Source: Arenibacter sp. ARW7G5Y1 (GTDB lineage Bacteria > Bacteroidota > Bacteroidia > Flavobacteriales > Flavobacteriaceae). Taken from it: a stretch of 64,000 bases of DNA. The notes beneath the pieces are model-generated. The model was given only the letters and a program-made list of their open reading frames with translations. It made no database searches and had not been told where the DNA came from. Shown here one piece after another: positions 17,626-26,795 of this stretch; within the stretch, counting starts at the first letter, position 1; every line of letters starts with the position of its first letter. The position numbers and the translations under genes are program-made. The stretch spans positions 133,233 to 197,232 of the forward strand of contig NZ_QJJZ01000001.1 of the NCBI RefSeq assembly GCF_003201775.1, in the 5' to 3' direction.

Positions 17626-17859
17626 ATGGAGACAAATGAAATCAATGCGGGATTAAAGGCCGCTCAAATTAACAATGCTCTTGGATTTTTCATTATGGCT
17701 TTTGGGGTTATTGTGCTTTTTGCAATGATCTATACGGAAACCTTTATAGAACATATGACCGATATGGTTGCTGGTTTAATACTAATATCTATTGGCGGAG
17801 GAATGATGTGGAAGGCAAAAAGTACCATAAAAAAATTAAAATCCAAGAAGGAACAATAA
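17626..17859 (+). CDS. Small hypothetical membrane protein (77 aa)
   Basis: A 77-residue protein with a polar N-terminus, two hydrophobic helices (about residues 17-36, ALGFFIMAFGVIVLFAMIY, and 43-61, TDMVAGLILISIGGGMMW) and a strongly basic C-terminal tail (KAKSTIKKLKSKKEQ) that should face the cytoplasm. It is 18 bases after the previous micro-protein and 10 bases before the GH2 gene, so it belongs to the operon. No known family is recognised. The helical hairpin with a basic tail fits an accessory or stabilising subunit for the symporter. Confidence 0.75.
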   Translation: METNEINAGLKAAQINNALGFFIMAFGVIVLFAMIYTETFIEHMTDMVAGLILISIGGGMMWKAKSTIKKLKSKKEQ

Positions 17860-17869
17860 AATATAGATA

Positions 17870-20443
17870 ATGCAAAAGTCCTTCCAGATAAAGTTATCGG
17901 ACAATTGGAGAATCCAAAGTTCAAAAAAAGTTTCGGAAAAGGGGAGTGAAATCTCGACCAAAGCCATAATTTCTGAAAAATGGTTTCCGGCCGTAGTTCC
18001 TTCAACGGTTTTGAGCACTTTGGTGGCCAATAAGGTTTACGAGAATCCCTATTTTGGGGAGAATTTAAAGACCATCCCAACAGACTTGTTTAAAGTATCC
18101 TGGTGGTACACTACCAGTTTTGAACTTACAAAGGAGCAATCCGATGGGTTTGCCAGCTTAAAATTTGATGGGATAAACTATAAGGCCAATGTTTGGCTAA
18201 ACGGACAACTCATTGCCGATGCCACTGCTATAGATGGGGCATTCCGCATTACCTCTTTTGATGTAAGTACACATATCAAAGGTGGGTCCAATATTTTGGC
18301 CATTGAGGTAATTCCACCCCAACCCGGCGATTTTAGCATAGGCTTTGTGGATTGGAATCCTGCCCCGCCAGATGGCGATATGGGAGTTTTTAGGCCTGTG
18401 ACCCTGCATCTACATGGCGGGGTACAAATTGAAAAACCCTTTGTGCAGACCAAGGTTGACTTGGAAACCTTGAAAGAGGCCGATATTACCGTTTCGGCAG
18501 AACTGATGAACCATTCCAATACTGAAATTTCCGGGAAATTGGTAGGGACCATTGGCGCTTTGGTATTCCAGAAAAATATAAGCTTGGCTCCAAAGAATAA
18601 AGAGCTGATCATTTTTGACAGTGAGGAGTTTGTAGGACTTAATCTTAAGGAACCAAAACTTTGGTGGCCTATTAATTTGGGGAATCCTGATCTCTACGAT
18701 TTGGATTTAAAATTTGTTGCCAAGGAGGAGGTTTTGGATGAAACCAATCTGAGGTTTGGTATTCGCGATATACAGGACTACTGGTTAAATGATATACACC
18801 GCGGTTATAAGGTTAATGGACAAAAGGTCTTGATCAAAGGCGGTGGATGGACAGATGATATGCTTTTGATGGATACGGATGAAAGCATCGAGGCACAAGT
18901 GAAGTACGTAAAACAAATGAATCTAAACTGCATTCGTTTGGAAGGATTCTGGGGCAAGGACCACAAATTATACGACCTCTGCGATGAACATGGTTTATTG
19001 TTAATGGTAGGTTGGAGCTGTCATTGGGAGCATGAGATCCATATGGGGGTGCCCGTCAATGAGCGTTTTGGAGGCGTTTATAAGCCAGAGCATATATCCC
19101 ATGTTGCCCAGGCCTGGGAGGATCAGGTGATATGGCTGAGAAACCATCCCAGTATCTTTGTGTGGACTGTTGCCAGTGACAAGGTACCGATTACGGAATT
19201 GGAACAAAGATATATAGACACTTTCGCCAAATATGACCCCACGAGGCCATATTTAAATTCTACAGGTGGAGTGGGAAGCGACCAACATGTTATTGGTAGT
19301 GAAGATGTTATTAGTGAGATCAGTGGCTCGTCTGGAGTAAAAATGTTGGGCCCCTATGCCTATACAGCTCCGGTATACTGGTTTACGGACACCAAGTTTG
19401 GTGGCGCTTATGGATTTAATACTGAAACGGGTCCAGGAGCCCAAATACCCCAATTGGAAAGTCTAAAAAAAATGATTCCCTCGGAGCAATTATGGCCCAT
19501 AGGGGAGGCTTGGAATTTCCATTGTGGACGCTATGAGTTTGCCGATCTCAGTAGGTTTACAAAGGCTATTGAAGAAAAATATGGGGCTCCAAGCTCCTTG
19601 GAGGAGTTCGACAAAAAGGCCCAAGCCATGAATTATGAGCTTATGCGGCCTATGTTCGAGGCCTTTCAGGTACATAAAAAGAAATCCACAGGGATAATCC
19701 AATGGATGCTCAATGCGGCCTGGCCTAAGATGTATTGGCAATTGTACGACTACTACCTGAACCCAACAGCTGCGTTTTACGCAACCCAAAAGGCATGTTT
19801 GCCCTTAGGACTTATATATAATTATGGGGATAAACAAATTTATGCCGTTAATGATCACCTTAGGCCGGTAGAAAATTTATCAGCCCATGTTAGAGTATAT
19901 TCCATTGGGTCGGAAATTTTGTTTGAAAATAAGGTCCAATTTACAATGGATCCAGATTCCTCAAAATCCATTTTGGCATTAGGAGATCTGAAAGGGCTTA
20001 CAACTACTTATTTTGTAGATCTTCGTTTGTTGGATGAACAAGGTTCAGAAATTGGAAATAATTTTTATTGGCTCTCCAAAAAAGAAGAGGTCTTGGACTA
20101 TGAGGCCGATTTGGGTCCCTTTGCGTTTCATACTCCCAGTAAGGTATATGCAGACTTTACACCTTTGAATGGGCTGCCAGAAGTACAGTTGGAGCAGTTA
20201 CATTATTTTGAGCAGGACGGAGATCAACAAAATATTAAGGTAGAACTTAAGAACAACAGTGATCATATTGCATTTTTGGTCAATCTAAAAGTATTGGATA
20301 AAAAGAGTGGGGAACTTATACTGCCCATTTTCTGGGAAGATAATTTTATAAACCTATTACCAGGGGAAGAGCGTACGGTTTGTGCCAATTTTATAGGGAC
20401 GGCCGAAGCAACCTTGAAGGTGGAGGGGTGGAATTTAAAATAA
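17870..20443 (+). CDS. Glycoside hydrolase family 2, exo-beta-D-glucosaminidase-like
   Basis: An 857-residue GH2 enzyme. The order is sugar-binding jelly-roll (about residues 15-190, with GVWL-type NVWLNGQLI and DWNPAPPDGDMGVFRPV), immunoglobulin-like domain, TIM barrel (about 300-600) and C-terminal beta domains. The segments match the CsxA-type exo-glucosaminidases: acid/base Asp437 in WTVASDKVP, where most GH2 enzymes have Asn-Glu, and nucleophile Glu519 in GFNTETGPG. MNGPY-like MLGPYAYTAPVYWF and WMLNAAWPKMYWQL support this. That subgroup removes beta-linked GlcN from non-reducing ends; mannosidase-like activity is the main alternative. No signal peptide is visible, so it may be cytoplasmic. 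It lies in a run of genes with spacers of 10-70 bases. Confidence 0.85.
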   Translation: MQKSFQIKLSDNWRIQSSKKVSEKGSEISTKAIISEKWFPAVVPSTVLSTLVANKVYENPYFGENLKTIPTDLFKVSWWYTTSFELTKEQSDGFASLKFDGINYKANVWLNGQLIADATAIDGAFRITSFDVSTHIKGGSNILAIEVIPPQPGDFSIGFVDWNPAPPDGDMGVFRPVTLHLHGGVQIEKPFVQTKVDLETLKEADITVSAELMNHSNTEISGKLVGTIGALVFQKNISLAPKNKELIIFDSEEFVGLNLKEPKLWWPINLGNPDLYDLDLKFVAKEEVLDETNLRFGIRDIQDYWLNDIHRGYKVNGQKVLIKGGGWTDDMLLMDTDESIEAQVKYVKQMNLNCIRLEGFWGKDHKLYDLCDEHGLLLMVGWSCHWEHEIHMGVPVNERFGGVYKPEHISHVAQAWEDQVIWLRNHPSIFVWTVASDKVPITELEQRYIDTFAKYDPTRPYLNSTGGVGSDQHVIGSEDVISEISGSSGVKMLGPYAYTAPVYWFTDTKFGGAYGFNTETGPGAQIPQLESLKKMIPSEQLWPIGEAWNFHCGRYEFADLSRFTKAIEEKYGAPSSLEEFDKKAQAMNYELMRPMFEAFQVHKKKSTGIIQWMLNAAWPKMYWQLYDYYLNPTAAFYATQKACLPLGLIYNYGDKQIYAVNDHLRPVENLSAHVRVYSIGSEILFENKVQFTMDPDSSKSILALGDLKGLTTTYFVDLRLLDEQGSEIGNNFYWLSKKEEVLDYEADLGPFAFHTPSKVYADFTPLNGLPEVQLEQLHYFEQDGDQQNIKVELKNNSDHIAFLVNLKVLDKKSGELILPIFWEDNFINLLPGEERTVCANFIGTAEATLKVEGWNLK

Positions 20444-20497
20444 TCGCAAGAACTATATCCCTTACTAATTTTGATTTGCTGAGGTTTAATAACTGTT

Positions 20498-21592
20498 ATG
20501 ATGTCAATTTGTACGAAATATTTGCTTGCCCTAGTACTTCTTATAACCACTGTATCCTGTAAGGAAAAGGGGAGGGAAAATGTACCGGATACCCCCGGAA
20601 AGCATCCTGCCATTACCTTGGAAGAGTACATTTACCCCATTGGCCAAGGGCTAACCCCCCAATGTCACGCCCCAACCATCGACATCAGCAATGGAACACT
20701 CGTGGCCTCCTGGTTCGGGGGAACAGAAGAAAAAAACAATGACGTAGGTATTTGGGTTTCTAGAAAAATTAAGGATAAATGGACCACCCCGGTTGAAGTG
20801 GCCAATGGCGAGGAGGAAGATGGGATTAGATATCCTTGTTGGAACCCTGTTCTCTTTAAACCCCAAAATAAGCCTTTGATACTCTTTTACAAAGTAGGTC
20901 CAGACCCCTTATATTGGTGGGGAATGTATAAAACATCCGGGGACGACGGTCTTAGTTGGTCTGCCCCTATTAAATTGGCCGAAGGTATTTTGGGACCTAT
21001 AAAGAATAGACCTGTTACCATGTCCAATGGGGATATTTTATCTCCGTCAAGTACAGAAAGTGAAACAGAAGGGCATAAAATTTATTTGGAAAGGAGTACT
21101 GATTTTGGGAAAACATGGACTAAATCGGCCCCTTTAAACGATGGGAAAACATTTAAGGCCATACAACCGGCAATCCTTGATCACGGTAACGATACCATCC
21201 AATTATTAAGTAGAACATACCAGGGGGCAATAGGGCAAAACTGGTCCTATGACGGGGGATTTGGCTGGACAGAAATGACTGCTACGGATCTTCCCAATCC
21301 TGACTCAGGAATTGATGCCATAACATTAAGGGATGGACGGCATATTTTGATCTACAATCCTACCACCATAGAATCCGAGGATAGGGTTCCCTTGAGTGTA
21401 GGCATTTCCAAAGACGGGAAAAGCTGGGAAAGGGTGTTGGATTTGGAACCATTAACGGCAACAACCGATAAAAAGGGAGAGGAATATTCCTATCCTACCC
21501 TGATTCAAACTCCCGATGGAATGGTACATGTAGTGTACACATGGAATAGGAAGACAGTGAAACACCTAGTATTGGACCCTAAAAAATTATAA
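20498..21592 (+). CDS. BNR/sialidase-type beta-propeller lipoprotein
   Basis: A 364-residue protein. The N-terminus ends in LLITTVSC, a lipobox, so it is exported and anchored. The mature protein has the sialidase-superfamily propeller pattern: HAPTIDISNGTLVASWFGGT near residues 57-76, repeated Asp-box-like turns (SGDDGLSW, STDFGKTW, SKDGKSW) and PVTMSNGDIL. This is the BNR_2 group (annotated exo-alpha-sialidase), which contains glycosidases of several specificities, so sialidase activity should not be taken for granted. It follows the GH2 gene by 54 bases and probably trims the glycan outside the cytoplasm. ATG at 20501 is an equally good start. Confidence 0.85.
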   Translation: MMSICTKYLLALVLLITTVSCKEKGRENVPDTPGKHPAITLEEYIYPIGQGLTPQCHAPTIDISNGTLVASWFGGTEEKNNDVGIWVSRKIKDKWTTPVEVANGEEEDGIRYPCWNPVLFKPQNKPLILFYKVGPDPLYWWGMYKTSGDDGLSWSAPIKLAEGILGPIKNRPVTMSNGDILSPSSTESETEGHKIYLERSTDFGKTWTKSAPLNDGKTFKAIQPAILDHGNDTIQLLSRTYQGAIGQNWSYDGGFGWTEMTATDLPNPDSGIDAITLRDGRHILIYNPTTIESEDRVPLSVGISKDGKSWERVLDLEPLTATTDKKGEEYSYPTLIQTPDGMVHVVYTWNRKTVKHLVLDPKKL

Positions 21593-21621
21593 ACGAAAAC
21601 ATTCAATAACAACCATTGACT

Positions 21622-22905
21622 ATGAAAAAACTAGCAATAAATGGCGGTAACCCGTGTCGTGATACCAATAAAAGTCCTTGGCCTAAATGGCCCGTTTGGG
21701 GGAAAGAAGAGGAAGTTGCCCTAATAGAGGTCCTGAATAGTGGAGTTTGGTCCTATAATGGGCCAAAGGAAATGGAGTTCAATAGACTTTTTGCAGAATA
21801 TACAGGGGTAAAACATGCTATTTGTACTGTAAACGGTACTGTAACCATGCAAATTGCGCTGGAAGCCTTGGGTGTCGGCGTGGGTGATGAGGTAATTGTA
21901 CCGGGCCTAACGTGGCAAGCTACTGCTGCCACCGTAATAGACGTAAATGCCACTCCCATATTGGTCGATATTTGTGAGGATACCTGGTGTATAGATCCAA
22001 AAGAAATTGAAAAGGCCATTACCCCTAGAACAAAGGCCATTATTCCAGTACACCTGTATGGTGCCTTTGCGGATATGGATGCGATAATGGCCATTGCCAA
22101 AAAACATAATCTTTATGTTATTGAGGATTGTGCCCATAAACATGGAGGTGAATGGAAAGGTAAAAAGGCTGGAAGTATTGGGAACGTAGGTAGTTTCAGC
22201 TTTCAATTATCGAAACATTTAACCGCTGGTGAAGGAGGATCCGTTACCACGGATGATACTGATTTAGCTGAAAAATTGGATGCCCTAAGAAATGTTGGCC
22301 GTAGACCGGAGGGAGATTCGCTTATTGGGGCAGATAAAGGGATAGGGGATTATGGTGATGACGGTAATTTTATACAGTCCGGTAACTACAGGATTACCGA
22401 ATTTCAAGCAGCTATTCTAGTGGAAGGCTTAAAAAGATTGCCAGAACAAAATGCCAATAGAGACGCGAATGGGGCATATTTAAATACGCTTCTAAAAGAA
22501 ATAGAAGGGGTGACACCCTTAAAAAGAGATGAAAGGGAATCCAAAAAGGCTTATTTCAATTTTGCTTTTCGGTACAATACCAGCAAGTTCAAGAATTTGC
22601 CTGTAGAGAAGTTTAGATCTGCTTTGGAGGCGGAATTGGGTATAGTAGTGGATGCCTGTTATGAGCCTTTAAATAATTGTTCACTATACGTGCCGCATAC
22701 AAAACCTTCCAGACATAAATTGAATGAAGCCTATTGGAAGGCTATTGATCCCAAAAGGTTTTCGTTACCGGTCTGTGAACGTATTTTTAAGGAGGAATCG
22801 GTTTGTCTGCACCATAAGGTGTTAATGGGAACAAAGGCTGATATGGATTTGGTGGCTAGGGCTATAAAAAAGATTTATACCCATGCCGAGGAATTGATGG
22901 GTTAA
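21622..22905 (+). CDS. DegT/DnrJ/EryC1/StrS family aminotransferase
   Basis: A 427-residue PLP-dependent aminotransferase. It shows HAICTVNGTVTMQIALEALG (N-terminal substrate/PLP region), GDEVIVPGLTWQATAATV, the Asp-rich VIEDCAHKHGGEW loop, and SFQLSKHLTAGEGG, where the Lys of SKHLTAGEGG should bind PLP. The fold-type I DegT group transfers amino groups to keto-sugars or inososes, usually in biosynthesis. In this catabolic operon, the reverse reaction (deaminating an amino-sugar or amino-cyclitol) or a 3-amino-5-hydroxybenzoate-synthase-like role are both possible. ATG at 21622 is preferred over TTG at 21616. It is followed by a GDPD gene. Confidence 0.92.
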   Translation: MKKLAINGGNPCRDTNKSPWPKWPVWGKEEEVALIEVLNSGVWSYNGPKEMEFNRLFAEYTGVKHAICTVNGTVTMQIALEALGVGVGDEVIVPGLTWQATAATVIDVNATPILVDICEDTWCIDPKEIEKAITPRTKAIIPVHLYGAFADMDAIMAIAKKHNLYVIEDCAHKHGGEWKGKKAGSIGNVGSFSFQLSKHLTAGEGGSVTTDDTDLAEKLDALRNVGRRPEGDSLIGADKGIGDYGDDGNFIQSGNYRITEFQAAILVEGLKRLPEQNANRDANGAYLNTLLKEIEGVTPLKRDERESKKAYFNFAFRYNTSKFKNLPVEKFRSALEAELGIVVDACYEPLNNCSLYVPHTKPSRHKLNEAYWKAIDPKRFSLPVCERIFKEESVCLHHKVLMGTKADMDLVARAIKKIYTHAEELMG

Positions 22906-22944
22906 GGAAATAGGCTTGTCGTCCGAAAGACAATTTCCTATAAT

Positions 22945-23781
22945 ATGAAATATATTACATCGATGAAATTAGTAATGGGTCTTTTTCTTCTGTGTTCTTG
23001 GGCAACCCCTGTTTTTTCTCAGGATGCACTGTTTGTTCCAGAAAATATTAGCATGCCGCAAAAGGGTATTTGTGCCCACAGGGGTGCCAATGAAACGCAT
23101 CCCGAGAATACCCTGGCAGCATTTGCGGAAGCAATTCGATTGGGCGCGCAGATGATAGAATTGGATGTTCAAATGACCAAGGACGATCAATTGGTTATTA
23201 TGCACGATGATAAGGTAAACAGGACCACCAATGGTCGTGGTCTGGTAAGGAAACTTAGGCTGAGAAAAATAAAAAAACTCGATGCGGGCAAGTGGAAATC
23301 CAAAGAGTTTAAGAATGAAAGGGTTCCTACCTTAAAAGAGGCCTTGGAAATAATGCCAAGGAATATTTGGCTTAATATCCATCTAAAAGGGGATGAACGC
23401 TTAGGTGCGGCAACAGCGGAGGCCGTGATTGCTGCAGACAGAATCCATCAGGCTGTCATTGCCTGTGGAAAGGAGGCGGCAAGAGGGGTAAGGCGGATAA
23501 ATCCAAATATTATGATATGCAATATGGAACGCTTGTCCACTCGTGCCGAATATATTGAAGAAACCATAGAGCAAGGCTTCACATTTCTCCAAATAAAAAG
23601 TAGTAGGGACGATGAAAATATATTGGCGGATATTAAAAGGCTGAAGGAAAATGGGATACGCATCAATTATTTTCATTCGGAAGAGAAAGGTCGTGTTAAG
23701 GAATTGTTGGATGCCGGGGTAGATTTTATTTTGACAGATCATTTGGCCATCATGCTGGATGCTTTATCAAAAGCGAACTAG
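22945..23781 (+). CDS. Glycerophosphodiester phosphodiesterase family protein
   Basis: A 278-residue exported enzyme. The signal peptide covers about residues 1-25 (ending in PVFSQ). The GDPD TIM barrel shows CAHRGANETHPENTLAAF (catalytic His and substrate loop), the metal ligands in MIELDVQMTKDDQLVIMHDD and the TNGRG turn. Such enzymes hydrolyse glycerophosphodiesters or related phosphodiesters in the periplasm. A phosphodiesterase next to a metallophosphoesterase suggests that the target carries phosphate diester decorations. It is 39 bases after the aminotransferase. An alternative ATG (MKLVMG) a few codons in would shorten the signal peptide only slightly. Confidence 0.92.
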   Translation: MKYITSMKLVMGLFLLCSWATPVFSQDALFVPENISMPQKGICAHRGANETHPENTLAAFAEAIRLGAQMIELDVQMTKDDQLVIMHDDKVNRTTNGRGLVRKLRLRKIKKLDAGKWKSKEFKNERVPTLKEALEIMPRNIWLNIHLKGDERLGAATAEAVIAADRIHQAVIACGKEAARGVRRINPNIMICNMERLSTRAEYIEETIEQGFTFLQIKSSRDDENILADIKRLKENGIRINYFHSEEKGRVKELLDAGVDFILTDHLAIMLDALSKAN

Positions 23782-23849
23782 TCACCAAGTTAAATATCAT
23801 AAACACTGATCAATTAATATTGAAGAATCCAAATAAATATTGTAATCCA

Positions 23850-25625
23850 ATGAGAAGATATTTAATTCTGTCCGCTATTTTTTTATGTTTTTCCTGCTCC
23901 GAAACCAAAAAGGAAGAACAACAGAGCCAGACCTCTGTAAAAGACGTAATGGATAAGGTAATCACCAGATTGTATGAAAATGTGGACCCCAAGGACTACG
24001 ATGCCATTGACGATACTTTTATGCTTAAATTTTTGACCGATAGCGAGAAAACAACATTGGCTTCCCGTTACCAATATTTTAAGGTAAACGTACCGGTAAC
24101 GGTTTCCTTGATGAGACATCTTGATCATGAAGCACCTTTTTGGCTTAAGGAAAGCGGTTTTGTAAAGACCGATGAAATCGTAAAAAATGAGGTCTACGAT
24201 TATGAAGTATGGCAAAAGGATTTTGACGCAGGTTGGGTTAATTTGGGAATCCCAGGGTTCGACATGGATAGGGTCGTCTATTTTATTTCCGTAGGGCCAA
24301 GGAATGGCAATGAGGAACTTGTAATTAGTGAACGCTATCCAGAAGAATATTCTTTGGAAATCTTTAAAAAGGGAGCATTTACCTACCATGACTGGTCCGA
24401 CCTTAAAATTACTGCCCTGCCCAAAGAACTGGAAGGTCAGGTATTGTTCACTACGGTTAGGGGAAGAGCCCGGGAAGCACATGTAGAAGGAGCATTTCGA
24501 AAAACAATTTTCCCATCTTCGAAACAGCCAGATCAGATCACGCTTACCTGGAGCGGGGACCCTAGCAACTCTATTGATGTGCAATGGAGAACCAATACCA
24601 ATGTGGAAGATGGCAGTGTACAGTATTGGAAGAAAAATACATCCGACACCCTTTCCTTAAAGGCTTCGGTAGCGGGTATGGAAGATAGAATGTTGTTCAA
24701 TGATCGATATATAAATCGATTTACAGCCAATATGAATAATTTGGAAGCTGGAGCTACCTATGAATATCGTGTAGGTTCAGTAGAAGCGCAGTCATGGTCT
24801 TCCGTTAGAAACTTTAAGACGGAAGCCAAGGATGCGGGGGAGTTTTCATTTATATGGTTTGGTGATACCCATAGGGATCCCAAATGGGCACAAATGCTCA
24901 ATGATGCGGACCTCCGACATCCGAAAACGGCATTTTATTCAATTGCAGGCGATATTGTGACTACCGGACTTTACCGTAGTGAATGGGACATGTTTTTTGG
25001 ATATTCCAAAGAAGTGTTCTCCAATAAGCCCTTAATGCCCGTTCCCGGGAATCACGACAGGCAGGATGGTTTGGGAGCCTGGATGTATTATGAATTATTT
25101 AGTTTGCCCAAAAATGGACCTGAAAAAGTGGATCCTGAAAGCACTTACGCTTTTGAATATGGCAATGCTTTATTTTTGATGATCGATTCAACCCAGCCTA
25201 ATGAGGTCCAAACCCAATGGATAGAGGAACAATTGAAGAATTCCAATGCCATTTGGAAATTCGTCATGTTTCATTTCCCCCCCTTTAATTTTGAAGAACC
25301 TTATTTGGATATTCAACAAGAATGGGGAGGTCTTTTTGATACCTACCATGTTGACATGGTAATGGGTGGCCATATCCATTATTATATGCGTTCAAAGCCA
25401 ATAAATAATGGCAAGGTTGTGGATTCGTTTAAAGATGGAACCGTATATGCCGTATCTATCGGGACCAATGGTAATCATGATGATATTGGGGAAGAGCCTT
25501 ATGCTGAAAAGAGGTTCAAGGAAGGCCAATTTTATCAATATATGACATTGACCGATAAAACTTTGAAATACACGACCTATAACCAGAACGGAGAGATTGT
25601 TGATGAACTTTTAATAAAAAAGTAA
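23850..25625 (+). CDS. Purple-acid-phosphatase-like metallophosphoesterase lipoprotein
   Basis: A 591-residue protein. MRRYLILSAIFLCFSC gives a lipidated Cys near residue 16. Residues about 20-200 are a domain I cannot name. Next is a fibronectin-type, purple-acid-phosphatase N-terminal domain (about 220-330, with ITLTWSGDPSNSIDVQWRTN), then a metallophosphatase domain: FGDTHRD, AGDIVTTG, PGNHDRQDG and GGHIHYY carry the Asp/Asn/His metal ligands. It should hydrolyse phosphomonoesters or diesters outside the cell. ATG at 23850 places the lipobox correctly; an upstream TTG at 23820 does not. It follows the GDPD, so the two may act in sequence, diester then monoester. Confidence 0.9.
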   Translation: MRRYLILSAIFLCFSCSETKKEEQQSQTSVKDVMDKVITRLYENVDPKDYDAIDDTFMLKFLTDSEKTTLASRYQYFKVNVPVTVSLMRHLDHEAPFWLKESGFVKTDEIVKNEVYDYEVWQKDFDAGWVNLGIPGFDMDRVVYFISVGPRNGNEELVISERYPEEYSLEIFKKGAFTYHDWSDLKITALPKELEGQVLFTTVRGRAREAHVEGAFRKTIFPSSKQPDQITLTWSGDPSNSIDVQWRTNTNVEDGSVQYWKKNTSDTLSLKASVAGMEDRMLFNDRYINRFTANMNNLEAGATYEYRVGSVEAQSWSSVRNFKTEAKDAGEFSFIWFGDTHRDPKWAQMLNDADLRHPKTAFYSIAGDIVTTGLYRSEWDMFFGYSKEVFSNKPLMPVPGNHDRQDGLGAWMYYELFSLPKNGPEKVDPESTYAFEYGNALFLMIDSTQPNEVQTQWIEEQLKNSNAIWKFVMFHFPPFNFEEPYLDIQQEWGGLFDTYHVDMVMGGHIHYYMRSKPINNGKVVDSFKDGTVYAVSIGTNGNHDDIGEEPYAEKRFKEGQFYQYMTLTDKTLKYTTYNQNGEIVDELLIKK

Positions 25626-25763
25626 TAATGCAATGGGCATAAACTTTTTTAAACATATCATACCGATATTATTTAAATAAGCTTATGTGAAACCGAAGTA
25701 GTTACAGCTGTTAGTGTATTTTGTAATTACTTCTTATTTAATCAATTATAAAATTTTATACAG

Positions 25764-26768
25764 ATGAAAACCAGAATAGCCCTTATTGGTGCAGGATTTA
25801 TATCGGATTATCACGCTCGTGGACTACAAACCTTAGCCGATGTTGAAATTGTGGCAGTAGTGTCCAAAAATCTTGAAAATGCCCAAAAGTTCGCCCTGAA
25901 GTACAATATAGAAGAGGCGTTTAATGATATTTCATCCCTTGTGAAAAGGGATGATCTGGATGCTGTAATTATAAGCACTCCCAATCAATTTCATGCACCC
26001 TATGCCATAGATTTTTTACAAAATGGCAAGGATGTGTTTTTAGAAAAACCTATGGGGATTAGTGGGGATGAAGGCAGGAAAATAGCGGAGGTGGCCAAAA
26101 AACATAACCAATTGGTGATGGTAGGGCATATGTGGCGTTTTGATACCGATACCCGTTATATCAGGGATACCGTGGATTCGGGAACCATAGGAAGAGTGTT
26201 TAAGACCAAAGGCTATGGAATACATGAAAATTGGGGCCCTTCCGGCTGGTTTACCAAAAAAGAATTGGCAGGGGGCGGTGCCTTGGCAGACATGGGGGTA
26301 CATGCCATTGATGCCGTCAGGTATATTTTGGGCGATCCCAAACCAGCTAAGGTCTATGCCAGAATTTCAACGGAATTTGGAGATTACGATGTGGACGATA
26401 CGGGTATTTTGGTCATTACTTGGGACAATGGTACTGAAAGTATAATAGAAAGTGGATGGTGGCATCCCCATATGGACGGACCGGAAGCAAGTACCAGCCT
26501 GTTCGGTACCAAGGGATATGCCAATCTGTTTCCCACATTTTTAAAAATGAAGGATGGGGAAGGTACGGTAACAACAGTGCCAGAGCTTCCTAAAAGGGAA
26601 GATCACTGCGACCAAATTATCTATACCCGTCAAATGGAGTATTTTGTGGATTGTATAAAAACTAGGCAACAACCGGTTCCTGGACTTGTGGAAGGACAAA
26701 TGGTGCTGGACATTGTGGATGCGGCCTATAAATCGGCCAAGACGGGCCAGGTAGTTAATTTAATCTAG
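25764..26768 (+). CDS. Gfo/Idh/MocA family oxidoreductase
   Basis: A 334-residue cytosolic NAD(P)-dependent oxidoreductase. It has the Rossmann motif IALIGAGFISDYHARGL, the EKPMG signature with the conserved Lys (about residue 96) and a C-terminal alpha/beta domain (GGGALADMGVHAIDAVRYI, where His is part of the active site). The family oxidises sugar or inositol hydroxyls. It starts 138 bases after the phosphatase, the largest gap in this operon, so it may have its own promoter. It is 27 bases before the HAD gene. Together with the DegT aminotransferase it could process an aminosugar or cyclitol; the substrate is not known. Confidence 0.92.
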   Translation: MKTRIALIGAGFISDYHARGLQTLADVEIVAVVSKNLENAQKFALKYNIEEAFNDISSLVKRDDLDAVIISTPNQFHAPYAIDFLQNGKDVFLEKPMGISGDEGRKIAEVAKKHNQLVMVGHMWRFDTDTRYIRDTVDSGTIGRVFKTKGYGIHENWGPSGWFTKKELAGGGALADMGVHAIDAVRYILGDPKPAKVYARISTEFGDYDVDDTGILVITWDNGTESIIESGWWHPHMDGPEASTSLFGTKGYANLFPTFLKMKDGEGTVTTVPELPKREDHCDQIIYTRQMEYFVDCIKTRQQPVPGLVEGQMVLDIVDAAYKSAKTGQVVNLI

Positions 26769-26795
26769 TACCCATAGTATTCAAAACTTTTAAAA

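Noticed and set aside
23883..24584. Long minus-strand frame opposite the metallophosphoesterase
   Set aside because: It overlaps a well-supported lipoprotein gene, has no known motif and no plausible minus-strand promoter; it is a shadow of the plus-strand gene.
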